From Bacteroidales bacterium UBA3623 (lineage in GTDB: Bacteria > Bacteroidota > Bacteroidia > Bacteroidales > UBA932): 64,000 nucleotides of DNA. Positions 50,942 to 59,470 of the stretch are shown here, piece after piece. The notes below the pieces were generated by a model. That model ran no database searches, was not told the origin of the DNA, and worked only from the letters and a program-made list of their open reading frames with translations. Made by a program: the position numbers and the translations under genes. Location of the stretch: NCBI GenBank assembly GCA_002373715.1, contig DFLI01000051.1:37399-101398 (forward strand), given 5' to 3'. The first letter of the stretch is position 1. Each line of letters opens with the position of its first letter.

Positions 50942-52101
50942 TTTCTGCGGATTACTAATTGGGTAATATCATCGCTCTGGGCAGCACCGGCTACGAATTC
51001 CTTCACTTTGGCGTTGACCGTGTCCACTATCTGTTTGCTTTCGGCCCCCTTCAGTTCTGCCAGGGCAGCCTCCAGCCTTGCTTCTCCGAATTGTTCGTGA
51101 TCTTTGTTCTCGGCCTCCGTAACGCCGTCCGTATACATGACAAGGGCGTCTCCGGGGTTCAGCCGAAGCGATTCATTCTTGAATGTCATGCCTTCTATTG
51201 CACCCAGGACCAGGTTGCATTCGGATTTCAACATTTCCACCGTACCGTCAGCATGGAGAATGTAAGGCGGGTTGTGTCCGGCGTTTGTGAAATCAATCTC
51301 TCCGGTCTTCAGGTCATATATTCCGTAGAAAACGGTGACAAACATGGATTCCACGCTTTCTCCGCACAGCATGTCGTTCACCATCTGGATGCACACGTTG
51401 GATGCCACGTCACGCAGACCCGTGGCTTTAAGGAGCGTACGGCTCACCGCCATGAAGATGGCCGCCGGCACACCCTTGCCGCTGACATCCGCTATGGTAA
51501 AACCTATGCGGTGGTCGTCAATGGGGAAGAACTCATAGAAATCACCTCCCACATCCTTGGCCGCCACCATGCTGGCATAGATGTCCACCAAATCGGCGTC
51601 TTCCATCTTGAGCTTGAACGAGCGGGGCAGGATGGCGTGCTGGATTTCACGGGCCACGGAGAGGTCTCCCTGGATATCCACCAGCTGGGCATGTTCCTTC
51701 TGGGCGCTCTTGACATATTCAATCTGCTCCACCGCCTTGTCAATGGTTACCTGGAGGTCGTCCAGGTCTATCGGCTTGGTGGCAAAATCGAAAGCGCCGT
51801 TGTTCATGGCATGACGAATATTCTCCATGTCTCCGTAGGCGCTTACCATGATGCACTTGAGGGAGGGATTGCGCATCTCGTTCACCTTGGTCAGAAGCGT
51901 GAGACCGTCCATTTCGGGCATGTTGATGTCCGAAAGGATGATGGCGATGTCCGGATGCTTCAACAGGACCTTAAGGGCTTCCAGTCCGTTGTGGGCAAAG
52001 AAGAACTCGTACTCGCCCTTTCTTATCTTTCTGCGGAAAAATTGCGTCAACAACAATTCGAGATCGGTTTCGTCATCAACGCTGAGAATTTTTACTGCCA
52101 T
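50938..52101 (-). CDS. Response regulator with SpoIIE-type phosphatase output (RsbU-like)
   Basis: 387 residues. The receiver domain (1-125) has DD at 9-10, phospho-acceptor Asp58 in LSDINMPEMDG, Ser/Thr in CIMVSAYGD and Lys in FATKPIDLDD. After a coiled-coil linker the PPM/SpoIIE domain (~175-387) has VGGDFYEFFPID, IADVSGKGVPAAIFMAV, MYTDGVTEAEN and AQSDDITQL. Phosphorylation by the neighbouring kinase would switch phosphatase activity toward a STAS protein, releasing a sigma factor or other target. No STAS or anti-sigma gene is present in the window. First gene of the eight-gene run, 61 nt after lspA. Confidence 0.94.
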   Translation of the reverse strand: MAVKILSVDDETDLELLLTQFFRRKIRKGEYEFFFAHNGLEALKVLLKHPDIAIILSDINMPEMDGLTLLTKVNEMRNPSLKCIMVSAYGDMENIRHAMNNGAFDFATKPIDLDDLQVTIDKAVEQIEYVKSAQKEHAQLVDIQGDLSVAREIQHAILPRSFKLKMEDADLVDIYASMVAAKDVGGDFYEFFPIDDHRIGFTIADVSGKGVPAAIFMAVSRTLLKATGLRDVASNVCIQMVNDMLCGESVESMFVTVFYGIYDLKTGEIDFTNAGHNPPYILHADGTVEMLKSECNLVLGAIEGMTFKNESLRLNPGDALVMYTDGVTEAENKDHEQFGEARLEAALAELKGAESKQIVDTVNAKVKEFVAGAAQSDDITQLVIRRK

Positions 52102-52162
52102 GGTATATTATAAAAACTGTTTATCAAGTAGAAGACGAAAGGCTGCCCCGGAAGTGCGGGTG

Positions 52163-52762
52163 TTATTCCTTTGCAAAAAACTTCCAGTGGAAGAGAATGA
52201 GATAGATAGCGCCGCAAGTGACGCAACTGTCGGCAAAATTGAATACCGGTTCAAAGAAAATGTGACCGCCCAGGCCCGGCACCCAGTCTGGCCAGGTCCA
52301 GAGGGGGAAGTAGAACATATCTACCACCTTTCCCTGCATGAACGGCGCATAGGAGCCTAGCGTTGCCACTGTGTCGTAAGTGGATTCGCTGAAGATGAGG
52401 CCGTAGAAGAGGCAGTCTATAATGTTTCCGAAAGCGCCGGCCGTAATGAGAGTAAGGCCTACCAGTACCCCGGTGGGAATGCTTTCCTTCTTAATGAGGG
52501 TGGCAATCCACCAGCAGAGGGCGCCAAAGAGGATGAGGCGGAAGACCGTGAGGATATACTTGCCCACAACCCCGCCGAAGGCCATACCAAAGGCCATACC
52601 CTTGTTCTCTACGAACAGGATCTGGAACCAGTTTCCTATGACGAAAATATGCTCTCCCAAGGTCATGTTGGTTTTGACCAGGACCTTGATGACCTGATCA
52701 ATCACAACCAGCAGGATACCAAGGAGCAGCAGCCAGGAGCCTTTGGAAAGACGCCTCGCCAT
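52163..52762 (-). CDS. lspA: Signal peptidase II (lipoprotein signal peptidase)
   Basis: 199 residues, four TM helices. The catalytic aspartates lie in GNIIDCLFYG and FNFADSCVTCG, and VKTNMTLGEHIFVIGNWF is the usual periplasmic motif. It cleaves lipoprotein signals after lipidation; the window encodes at least seven of its likely substrates. Longer than the enteric enzyme (~165) because of an insertion around FSESTYDTVATLGSYAPFM, normal for Bacteroidota. Its start overlaps the dksA-like stop by 1 nt. Confidence 0.96.
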   Translation of the reverse strand: MARRLSKGSWLLLLGILLVVIDQVIKVLVKTNMTLGEHIFVIGNWFQILFVENKGMAFGMAFGGVVGKYILTVFRLILFGALCWWIATLIKKESIPTGVLVGLTLITAGAFGNIIDCLFYGLIFSESTYDTVATLGSYAPFMQGKVVDMFYFPLWTWPDWVPGLGGHIFFEPVFNFADSCVTCGAIYLILFHWKFFAKE

Positions 52763-53163
52763 TACTTCTTGCCGCTCTTTTCCAGGATGGCCTTACCTTC
52801 CACCGTGGTGGTAGCGTGGGGAACCAGACGCAGGCGCTCCTTGGGAATGAGCTTGCCCGTAACACGGCAGATGCCGTAGGTCTTGTTCTCGATGCGCACC
52901 AGAGCGGCTTCCAGGTTCTGGATGAACTTGTACTGACGCTGAGCCAAAGTTCCGGCCTCTTCCTTGGAAAGCTGGAAGGCACCGTCGTCCTCTACCGTCT
53001 TGAAGGTAGGGGCGGTGTCCAGAATGTCGTTTCCGCCGGCGTGGGTAACCACCTCGCGAAGGGTGGAATACTCTGCACGGGCCTTCTCCAACATCTCGTT
53101 GATAATGCCGCGGAACTCCTCGAGCTCCTCGTCAGAATAGCGGGTTTTGTTGTTCTCTTCCAT
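52762..53163 (-). CDS. DksA/TraR family protein without the zinc-finger cysteines
   Basis: 133 residues. A helical coiled-coil N-terminal half (SDEELEEFRGIINEMLEKAR) and the family C-terminal block YGICRVTGKLIPKERLRLVP. Canonical DksA has four Cys around a zinc; here only the first (YGIC) remains and the other positions are Thr/His/Thr. From memory this is usual for Bacteroidota copies. It probably binds the RNA polymerase secondary channel like DksA/Gre factors. Between ileS (4-nt gap) and lspA (1-nt overlap), a common Bacteroidota order. Confidence 0.88.
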   Translation of the reverse strand: MEENNKTRYSDEELEEFRGIINEMLEKARAEYSTLREVVTHAGGNDILDTAPTFKTVEDDGAFQLSKEEAGTLAQRQYKFIQNLEAALVRIENKTYGICRVTGKLIPKERLRLVPHATTTVEGKAILEKSGKK

Positions 53164-53167
53164 ATAG

Positions 53168-56100
53168 TTAGCGTTTTATAGTTAGCTTGATTGTACCTTC
53201 GGTCCATTCTACCTCTGCCGCATTTGCCGGAGCATTTTCAAAGGGCTCCAGGCCGATGGACAGGGAGAGGGTTTGTGCCTTCACATATTCGGCATACTCC
53301 TGCAGGGCATCTGCCAGGCCGGCGTCTGCCGAATACACCACGGTGTGGATGCGGTCTGTTACCTCGAAGCCGGAGCTCTTGCGCAGATTCTGGATGCGGT
53401 TCACCAGTTCGCGGGCCAGGCCTTCGCGGCGAAGTTCAGGAGTAACCTCCACGTCCAGGGCCACGGTAAGGGAGCCTTCAGAGGCCACCTGCCAGCCTTC
53501 CACATCTTCGGAAGAAATGGCATAGTCTCCGGGGTTCAGTACCACTTCCCCGGCAGGAAGGTTTAAGGTATAGGATTCGCCTGCCGTTTCGGCCTTCTGG
53601 ATGGCGGCAATGGTGGCCTGGTCCAGCTGCCCGAAGGCAGCGGCAATTTCTTTCATGCGGGCACCGTACGTCTTGCCCAGGACTTTGAAGTTAGGCTTGA
53701 TACGCAGCGTCATGATGCCGCTGGTATCTTCCACAAACTCCATTTCTTTTACGTTCACCTCCGACAGCACGATTCCCTTTACGGCCTCCAGTGCAGCACG
53801 CACTTTCTCCGAAATGACGGGAATCATTACCTTCTGCAGCGGCTGGCGAACGGGAATATTCACCTTCTTGCGAATTCCCAGGATGAGGGAGGTGGCCAGC
53901 TGAGCCAGGGCCATACGCTCTTCCAGGGCAGCGTCAATTACCTTCTCATCGGCCTGAGGCATAAGCGTAAAGTGAACGCTTTCTGCTTCGGGGACCAAGT
54001 CGCAGTAGAGGCGGTCCATGTAGAAGGGAGCGATGGGAGCGCCCAGGATGGCGATGTCCTTGAGCACCAAGTACAGGGTGCTGTAGGCGGCCTTCTTATC
54101 TTCCGTCATTTCTCCGGCCCAGAAACGGGCGCGGTTCAGACGCACGTACCAGTTGGAGACATCGTCGCATACAAAGTTTTCCAGAATGCGGCCTGCCGAT
54201 TTGACGTCGTAGTCTTCGTAGGCGGCGCGCACATCCCGGATAACGGTATTGAGCTTGGAGATAATCCACTTGTCCAGCTCCGTGACGGGAGCATGCTCTT
54301 CCGGCTGCCAGCCATCTATATTGGCGTAGCGGGCAAAGAAGGCGTAGGTATTGTAGAGAGTGCCGAAGAACTTGCGGCGAACGTCGGCCACTCCGCTTTC
54401 GTCAAACTTGAGGTTGTCCCAAGGTTCTGCGTTAGTGAGCATGTACCAGCGAAGGGCATCTGCGCCGTAGGTATCCAGGGCCCAGAACGGGTCTACTGCA
54501 TTGCCCAGACGCTTACTCATCTTGTTGCCGTTCTTGTCCAGCACCAGACCGTTGGAAATGACACGCTTGAAGGCGGGGGTTCCGGAAATCATGGTGTGGA
54601 TGGCATGCAGGGTATAGAACCAGCCGCGGGTTTGGTCCACGCCCTCGGCAATGAAGTCTGCCGTGGCACCAAAGGCAGGCGTGCCCAAATTGCGGAGACC
54701 TTCCTGGGCATAAGGCATGGCACCGGAATCGAACCACACGTCAATGAGGTCCGTTTCCCTGATCATCTTCTTGCCGGAAGGGCTCACCAGGAAGATTCCG
54801 TCTACATACGGGCGGTGGAGGTCTATCTTATTGTAGTTCTCCAGGCTCATATCGGCCGGGTTGAAGCCCTTGTCCTTGAGCGGGTTGGAGGGCATGATGC
54901 CGGCGGCAACGGCCTTCTCTATCTGGTCATACAGCTCTTTTACGGAGCCGATGCAAATTTCTTCCTTGCCGTCTTCGGTGCGCCAGATGGGCAGCGGAGT
55001 GCCCCAGTAGCGGGAACGGCTCAGGTTCCAGTCCTGGATGTTTTCCAGCCACTGGCCAAAGCGGCCGGTGCCGGTGGAGGCGGGTTTCCAGGTGATTTGC
55101 TTGTTCAGGGCCACCATCTGGTCTTTCACGGCCGATGCCTTGATGAACCAGCTGTCCAGCGGGTAGTACAGGACCGGGAGGTCTGTGCGCCAGCTGTGAG
55201 GGTAGCTGTGGACGTGTTTCTGCACCTTGAAGGCGCGGCCATCGGCCTTCATCATGACGCAGAGGTCTATATCCAGGGTGCCTTCTTCCTCTACATGCTC
55301 GAAGTACTGCTTGTAGCCGGCTTTTACGTAGCGGCCGGAGTACTCCTTGTAGGAAGGGTCTACGGTGGCGGCATAGGCGGGATCCATGTCTTCCAGGCGC
55401 ATGAAGCGGCCCTGGCGGTCTACCTGGGCCTGGGGGTTGCCGTCCTTGTCCAGGGGCATAATGGCGCCAATGCCGGCAGCTGCGGCCACGCGCTTATCGT
55501 CTGCGCCGAAGGTGGGGGCAATGTGAACGATACCCGTACCGTCAGAAGTAGTTACATAGTCTCCGGGGATTACGCGGAAAGCGTCTCCGTTGGGCTTGAA
55601 CCAGGGAATGAGCTGGTGGTAACGGATGCCTACGAGCTCCGAACCCTTCCAGCTGCCGCCCAACTGCTTCCAGGGGACCACTTTGTCTCCGGGCTGGTAA
55701 GATTCCAGGGACTGGTTCTCTCCCTTGGGATTGAACCAGGTGCTTACCAAATCCTTGGCCAGCACATAGATGGCCGGCTGTCCGGAATAGGGATTGAAGG
55801 AAAGAACCCGTACGTACTCAATATCCGGGCCCACGCACAGCGCCGTGTTGGACGGAAGTGTCCAGGGCGTGGTGGTCCAGGCCAGGAAGTATACCGGGAA
55901 GGCATAGGTGCCGTAGAGCGGCTGGGAAGTGCCGTCCTTGATTACCTCGAACTGTACCGTGGCGGTGGTGTCACTGACGTCCTTGTAGCAGCCGGGCTGG
56001 TTGAGTTCGTGGGAACTCAGGCCCGTGCCGTCTGTGGGCGAATAGGGCTGAATGGTGTAGCCCTTGTACAGCAGTCCCTTGTTGTAGATTTGCTTAAGCA

Positions 56101-56584
56101 GATACCAAAGGGTTTCTATGTAGCGGTTGTCGTAGGTGATGTAAGGGTCCAGCATGTCTACCCAATAACCCACGCGCTCTGTCATATTCACCCATTCGGC
56201 GGTATATTTCATCACCTCCTTACGGCAGGTGGCATTATACTCTTCCACACTCACCTTGGTGCCGATATCGGCCTTGGTGATGCCCAGTTTCTTCTCTACT
56301 CCCAGTTCCACGGGAAGGCCGTGGGTATCCCAGCCGGCGCGGCGGTTTACCTTGTAGCCGGTTTGGGTTTTGTAGCGGCAGATGGCGTCTTTGATGGAAC
56401 GGGCCATCACATGGTGGATGCCCGGCATGCCATTGGCGCTGGGGGGACCTTCGAAGAAAATGAACGCAGGGGCCCCTTCACGCAGTTCCAGCGAACGTTC
56501 GAAAGCATGCTTGCGCTTCCACTGCTCAAGCACGGCATTTCCACATTCGGTCAAATCCAACCCCTTGTATTCTTTGAATGTCAT
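53168..56584 (-). CDS. ileS: Isoleucyl-tRNA synthetase
   Basis: 1138 residues. Class I motifs are clear: the HIGH counterpart GMPGIHHVMARS near residue 54 and KMSKS as NKMSKRLGN. The editing domain contains TTPWTLPSNTALCV. Length and the KMSKR/GIHHV forms fit the IleS2 (eukaryote-like) group, which often tolerates mupirocin in other bacteria; that is only family knowledge. A minus-strand TAACTTTG box at 56617-56624 provides the promoter for ileS-dksA-lspA and perhaps beyond. Confidence 0.97.
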   Translation of the reverse strand: MTFKEYKGLDLTECGNAVLEQWKRKHAFERSLELREGAPAFIFFEGPPSANGMPGIHHVMARSIKDAICRYKTQTGYKVNRRAGWDTHGLPVELGVEKKLGITKADIGTKVSVEEYNATCRKEVMKYTAEWVNMTERVGYWVDMLDPYITYDNRYIETLWYLLKQIYNKGLLYKGYTIQPYSPTDGTGLSSHELNQPGCYKDVSDTTATVQFEVIKDGTSQPLYGTYAFPVYFLAWTTTPWTLPSNTALCVGPDIEYVRVLSFNPYSGQPAIYVLAKDLVSTWFNPKGENQSLESYQPGDKVVPWKQLGGSWKGSELVGIRYHQLIPWFKPNGDAFRVIPGDYVTTSDGTGIVHIAPTFGADDKRVAAAAGIGAIMPLDKDGNPQAQVDRQGRFMRLEDMDPAYAATVDPSYKEYSGRYVKAGYKQYFEHVEEEGTLDIDLCVMMKADGRAFKVQKHVHSYPHSWRTDLPVLYYPLDSWFIKASAVKDQMVALNKQITWKPASTGTGRFGQWLENIQDWNLSRSRYWGTPLPIWRTEDGKEEICIGSVKELYDQIEKAVAAGIMPSNPLKDKGFNPADMSLENYNKIDLHRPYVDGIFLVSPSGKKMIRETDLIDVWFDSGAMPYAQEGLRNLGTPAFGATADFIAEGVDQTRGWFYTLHAIHTMISGTPAFKRVISNGLVLDKNGNKMSKRLGNAVDPFWALDTYGADALRWYMLTNAEPWDNLKFDESGVADVRRKFFGTLYNTYAFFARYANIDGWQPEEHAPVTELDKWIISKLNTVIRDVRAAYEDYDVKSAGRILENFVCDDVSNWYVRLNRARFWAGEMTEDKKAAYSTLYLVLKDIAILGAPIAPFYMDRLYCDLVPEAESVHFTLMPQADEKVIDAALEERMALAQLATSLILGIRKKVNIPVRQPLQKVMIPVISEKVRAALEAVKGIVLSEVNVKEMEFVEDTSGIMTLRIKPNFKVLGKTYGARMKEIAAAFGQLDQATIAAIQKAETAGESYTLNLPAGEVVLNPGDYAISSEDVEGWQVASEGSLTVALDVEVTPELRREGLARELVNRIQNLRKSSGFEVTDRIHTVVYSADAGLADALQEYAEYVKAQTLSLSIGLEPFENAPANAAEVEWTEGTIKLTIKR

Positions 56585-56616
56585 TTTTTTATTATTTTTG
56601 TGCTCTTAATAGTCCA

Positions 56617-56624
56617 CAAAGTTA
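56617..56624 (-). promoter_or_regulatory. -7 box for the ileS operon
   Basis: Minus-strand TAACTTTG, the same -7 box as both tRNA-Ser genes, 32 nt before the ileS start. Confidence 0.6.
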
Positions 56625-56650
56625 AAAATAAATACTGACTTCAGCAAGCC

Positions 56651-57148
56651 ATGAACACGCTGGATATCATTATCCTCATCCTCTTCATTCCCGGCATCCT
56701 CCGAGGCATCTCCAAGGGCTTTGTAGAGCAGGCTATCTCCTTGATAGGCATTATTTTAAGCGTGTACCTGGCTTTTCGCTTCTCCGGCGCCGCCAGCGCC
56801 TGGCTCCAGAATTACATCACCGTTTCCCAAACCGTGCTCAATGTAATGGGCTTCGCCCTGGTGCTGGTGGGGGTGCTGCTGGTGGTCCTGTTCGTTGCCA
56901 AACTGGTAACCGCGGCGGTGGAAAAAGCCTCCCTGGGCTGGATTAACAAGGTACTTGGGCTGGTGTTCAGCATTGCCGTATCGGCCCTTCTGATAGCCAT
57001 CATCATTATCCTTTTCGACACCATCAACCTCAAGTTCGGGCTAGTAAAAAGCCCCATATTGCAGGATTCCTTGCTCTATGGAGCTCTCAAAGATTTTGGC
57101 TACCTGTCCTTCCCCTACCTGAAGCAGTTGCTGGCTATTGCCTCTTAA
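56651..57148 (+). CDS. cvpA: CvpA family membrane protein
   Basis: 165 residues with four TM helices. The N-terminus MNTLDIIILILFIPGILRGI, followed by SKGFVEQAISLIGIILSVYL, is diagnostic for CvpA (colicin V production) proteins. Their role is unclear, linked to envelope integrity in enterics. Stand-alone, divergent from ileS. The following 92 nt (57149-57240) hold no gene, only small palindromes such as GGGGGATTAGTCCCCC. Confidence 0.9.
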   Translation: MNTLDIIILILFIPGILRGISKGFVEQAISLIGIILSVYLAFRFSGAASAWLQNYITVSQTVLNVMGFALVLVGVLLVVLFVAKLVTAAVEKASLGWINKVLGLVFSIAVSALLIAIIIILFDTINLKFGLVKSPILQDSLLYGALKDFGYLSFPYLKQLLAIAS

Positions 57149-57240
57149 CCCTGCCCAACGTCCCACCGAGTTTGGTATGACTATGGAGCGAAGCGACCCA
57201 GGGGGCTTGGGGGATTAGTCCCCCAATACGTGAAAACGTC

Positions 57241-57969
57241 CTATAGCCACAATTTCTTTTTTGAAATTGTGGCTATAAAGTCCTTCAAGTAGAAAGGTTC
57301 AAAGTAGGCCAGATTTTCGAATTTATCTTCATCGAAGGCCTTCTGGGCCAGCTTGGCCATATGCCGGGCCAGCGGAAAAGCCTCCTGGAAACGGGCATTC
57401 GGATGCGTAATCACATCCTTGCACTTGAGGGCGCCGTCTCCCACAAAGAGCACCTCTCCCTTAGCCAACTCATCGGCAAAAGATTCCGGGCCGATAATCT
57501 TAGACTCCACCTCGGTGAGCCGCTGGCCTTCCCCACTGTAGACAGCCGTGTACACCTCCATGCGGCGGGCGTCGATCATGGGGACAAGATGCCCGGTCGA
57601 CGCCGGGCATGACGCCTCTTCCGTCATTCCCGGCTTGACCGGGAATCTCTCTTCCAGCGCTCCGGCCACAAGAATGTCCAGCGTGCCGATGGCGATGAGG
57701 GGTATGCCGGCGCCGAAGGCCAGGCCCTTGGCGGTGGATACTCCCACGCGCAGGCCGGTGTAGGAACCCGGTCCCGAGCTTACGCAGACGGCATCGCAGT
57801 CTTTCACGCTAAGGCCTGCCTGGTCCAGCACTTCCTTCACCAGCGGAGCGGTGAGGGAGGCCTGCATACGGGGCTGCGTGCATACGCGTTCATGGGCAAC
57901 GGTCCCATCCTGGGCCAAAGCCACGGACAGGACCGATGTCGAAGTTTCAATGAGGAGGATGCGGGCCAT
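57241..57969 (-). CDS. tsaB: tRNA threonylcarbamoyladenosine biosynthesis protein TsaB
   Basis: 242 residues. ASKHA-fold start ILLIETSTSVLSVALAQDG, the family block VSSGPGSYTGLRVGVSTAKG and GHLVPMIDARRMEVYTAVY. TsaB is the scaffold of the TsaBDE complex that makes t6A37. Two oddities: about 20 extra residues (RFPVKPGMTEEASCPASTGH region, ~104-124) are encoded by a pair of inverted REP-like repeats inserted in frame at 57589-57646, and the last 11 codons plus stop form half of a perfect 15-bp palindrome (57242-57277). Starts 1 nt inside the upstream stop. Confidence 0.95.
   Translation of the reverse strand: MARILLIETSTSVLSVALAQDGTVAHERVCTQPRMQASLTAPLVKEVLDQAGLSVKDCDAVCVSSGPGSYTGLRVGVSTAKGLAFGAGIPLIAIGTLDILVAGALEERFPVKPGMTEEASCPASTGHLVPMIDARRMEVYTAVYSGEGQRLTEVESKIIGPESFADELAKGEVLFVGDGALKCKDVITHPNARFQEAFPLARHMAKLAQKAFDEDKFENLAYFEPFYLKDFIATISKKKLWL
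57242..57277. repeat. Perfect 15-bp palindrome overlapping the tsaB stop codon
   Basis: TATAGCCACAATTTC, loop TTTTTT, GAAATTGTGGCTATA. It encodes the tsaB C-terminus (SKKKLWL) and stop. It could end transcripts from either side, but lacks a T-tract after the stem. Confidence 0.8.
57589..57646. repeat. Two REP-like repeats, head to head, inside tsaB
   Basis: Plus-strand copy from 57589 (ATGCCCGGTCGACGCCGGGC, then ATGACG) and an inverted copy from 57621 (CCGTCATTCCCGGCTTGACC, then GGGAA). The core CCCGGTC..GCCGGG.ATGACG recurs in the HprK-like gene at 29501. Confidence 0.75.
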
Positions 57970-59078
57970 TACAGCTTCTTGCGAAGGTATTCCTTGATAT
58001 CGGCGGCGTTGCTCACGCGGGCCTCATTGTCTATGTTGCCGTCCACGATGAACCACACCATAGGCAGGCTGCCGATGCCGTACGAAGTTACGTAAGGAGA
58101 CTGGGCGCCGCGGGTGTCGCACACGTTCACCCAAGGGAGCTGCTGGTTCTTAACGGCAGCGGCCCAGGCGCTCTTGTCGCTGTCCAGAGACACGGCATAC
58201 ACCTCAAAGCCCTTCTTGTGATACTGCTCGTAAATGGGCACCAGGGCGTCTATGTTGAAGAGTTTCTGTTCGGCCGTGGCCTGCCAGAAATACACCATGG
58301 TAACATCTCCCAGCTTCTCGGAAAGGGTAACCTTGTTACCGTCAATACCCGGGAGGGTAATGTCAATGTAACCCACTTCCTCCGCGTTCTGGAGCTTGTT
58401 GCTCACTTCCAGGGTGGAGATGCGGCGCTGGGCCTCTTTCTCCAGGGCCTTTACGTACCGGGATTCGGGATAGACCGTCTTGAGGGAATCTGCCACAGCC
58501 TGCATCATAATGCCGTCAGTGGGCTGGCTGAACACCGGGAAGGTGGGATTCACCTGCTGGAACAATACAGGAACCACGGTGAGGGACTTGGTGTTACTCA
58601 TTACATAAGACATGCGGTCTCTGTAATAGTTCACATAGCAGCGGCTCAGCTGGGCCTGAGGGTCGTATTCCTTGGCCAGAATGCGGTTCATCTCGCTCAC
58701 GAAGGCGTTGTAATCCTTCTCTACCTTCTGCAGTTTGAGGGACTCTTCCGAGCCTTCTACGGTGTAGACTCCCAGGGTGTCGGTTTCCACCTTCACCTTG
58801 TCTCCTTTCTGGAGCAGGAGGGAGGCAATCTGACGCTCTCCGTAGTACAGATACACGAATTCCGGCTGGGCCTTCTTCAGATCCAGCTTATAGGAGAAAC
58901 GGCCTTTGGCATCTGTTTTTACACTGTCCAGCACCTGGAAACGGTTCACGTCCAGGAGCTTCACAATGACCTGACTGTCAGGGGTTTCGTAGAGGGTACC
59001 CTCAATTTGGGTATTTTTACCGCAGGCGGCAGCCAGAACAAGCAAGGCTGCTGCGGCTACGGGCTTAAAGCTTTTCAT
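57969..59078 (-). CDS. TlpA-like thioredoxin-fold lipoprotein without redox cysteines
   Basis: 369 residues. Lipoprotein signal (MKSFKPVAAAALLVLAAAC), a DUF4369-type beta domain (~22-115: IEGTLYETPDSQVIVKLLDV), a helical linker, and a thioredoxin-like domain from ~240 (TMVYFWQATAEQKLFNIDAL, GFEVYAVSLDSDKSAW, YGIGSLPMVWFIV). In active relatives the position reads FWASWCxPC; here it is FWQATAEQK, so both cysteines (positions 269 and 272) are Ala and Lys. The cis-Pro (SLP) remains. It cannot do thiol-disulfide exchange and is more likely a binding or chaperone-like protein. Overlaps the HIT gene by 14 nt. Confidence 0.87.
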   Translation of the reverse strand: MKSFKPVAAAALLVLAAACGKNTQIEGTLYETPDSQVIVKLLDVNRFQVLDSVKTDAKGRFSYKLDLKKAQPEFVYLYYGERQIASLLLQKGDKVKVETDTLGVYTVEGSEESLKLQKVEKDYNAFVSEMNRILAKEYDPQAQLSRCYVNYYRDRMSYVMSNTKSLTVVPVLFQQVNPTFPVFSQPTDGIMMQAVADSLKTVYPESRYVKALEKEAQRRISTLEVSNKLQNAEEVGYIDITLPGIDGNKVTLSEKLGDVTMVYFWQATAEQKLFNIDALVPIYEQYHKKGFEVYAVSLDSDKSAWAAAVKNQQLPWVNVCDTRGAQSPYVTSYGIGSLPMVWFIVDGNIDNEARVSNAADIKEYLRKKL

Positions 59079-59469
59079 ACTCTTCCAGAATTTTATTGGC
59101 TATACTTTTCATCTCATCGGCCTCCAGCTGCAGCTTGGCCTTGCGGAAATCCATGTCTCCTTCCGTTTGAAGGGGTACCAGATGGATGTGCGTGTGGGGC
59201 ACTTCCATTCCCAGTACGGCCACGCCCACACGCTTGCAGGGCACGGCGGCCTTTAGGGCCTGGGCCACCTTGCGGGCGAAAGCCCACAACTCCGTGTAGG
59301 TTTTCTCGTCCAGGTGGAAGATATAATCGTCTTCTACGTGTTTAGGAATGACCAGCGTGTGCCCTTTGGCCAGGGGAGAAATATCCAGGAAAGCATAGAA
59401 ATCCTTGCTTTCTGCGCACTTGTAGGAAGGAATCTCGCCGTTGGCGATTTTGGTGAAAATGGTAGCCAT
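59065..59469 (-). CDS. HIT family nucleotide hydrolase
   Basis: 134 residues. The histidine triad is in VPHTHIHLVPLQ, with the upstream FYAFLDISPLAKGHTLVIPK block, as in Hint-type adenosine phosphoramidases. It removes AMP/GMP adducts from nucleotide conjugates. Starts 1 nt after the greA stop. Confidence 0.93.
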   Translation of the reverse strand: MATIFTKIANGEIPSYKCAESKDFYAFLDISPLAKGHTLVIPKHVEDDYIFHLDEKTYTELWAFARKVAQALKAAVPCKRVGVAVLGMEVPHTHIHLVPLQTEGDMDFRKAKLQLEADEMKSIANKILEEYEKL

Positions 59470-59470
59470 C

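Noticed and set aside
52102..52162. A strong separate promoter for the REC-SpoIIE operon in the 61-nt gap after lspA
   Set aside because: No TAnnTTTG box is visible; TATAAT-like bases are present but lack a suitable partner, so read-through from ileS-dksA-lspA is as likely.
53972..56638. 888-codon open frame antisense to ileS, and similar long antisense frames at 3864-5510, 43504-45111 and 15431-16717
   Set aside because: They mirror strongly supported genes, have no recognisable domains, and are expected from the GC-rich third codon positions of the real genes.
57149..57240. A gene or ncRNA in the gap after cvpA
   Set aside because: Only short palindromes are visible, with no promoter box or coding frame.
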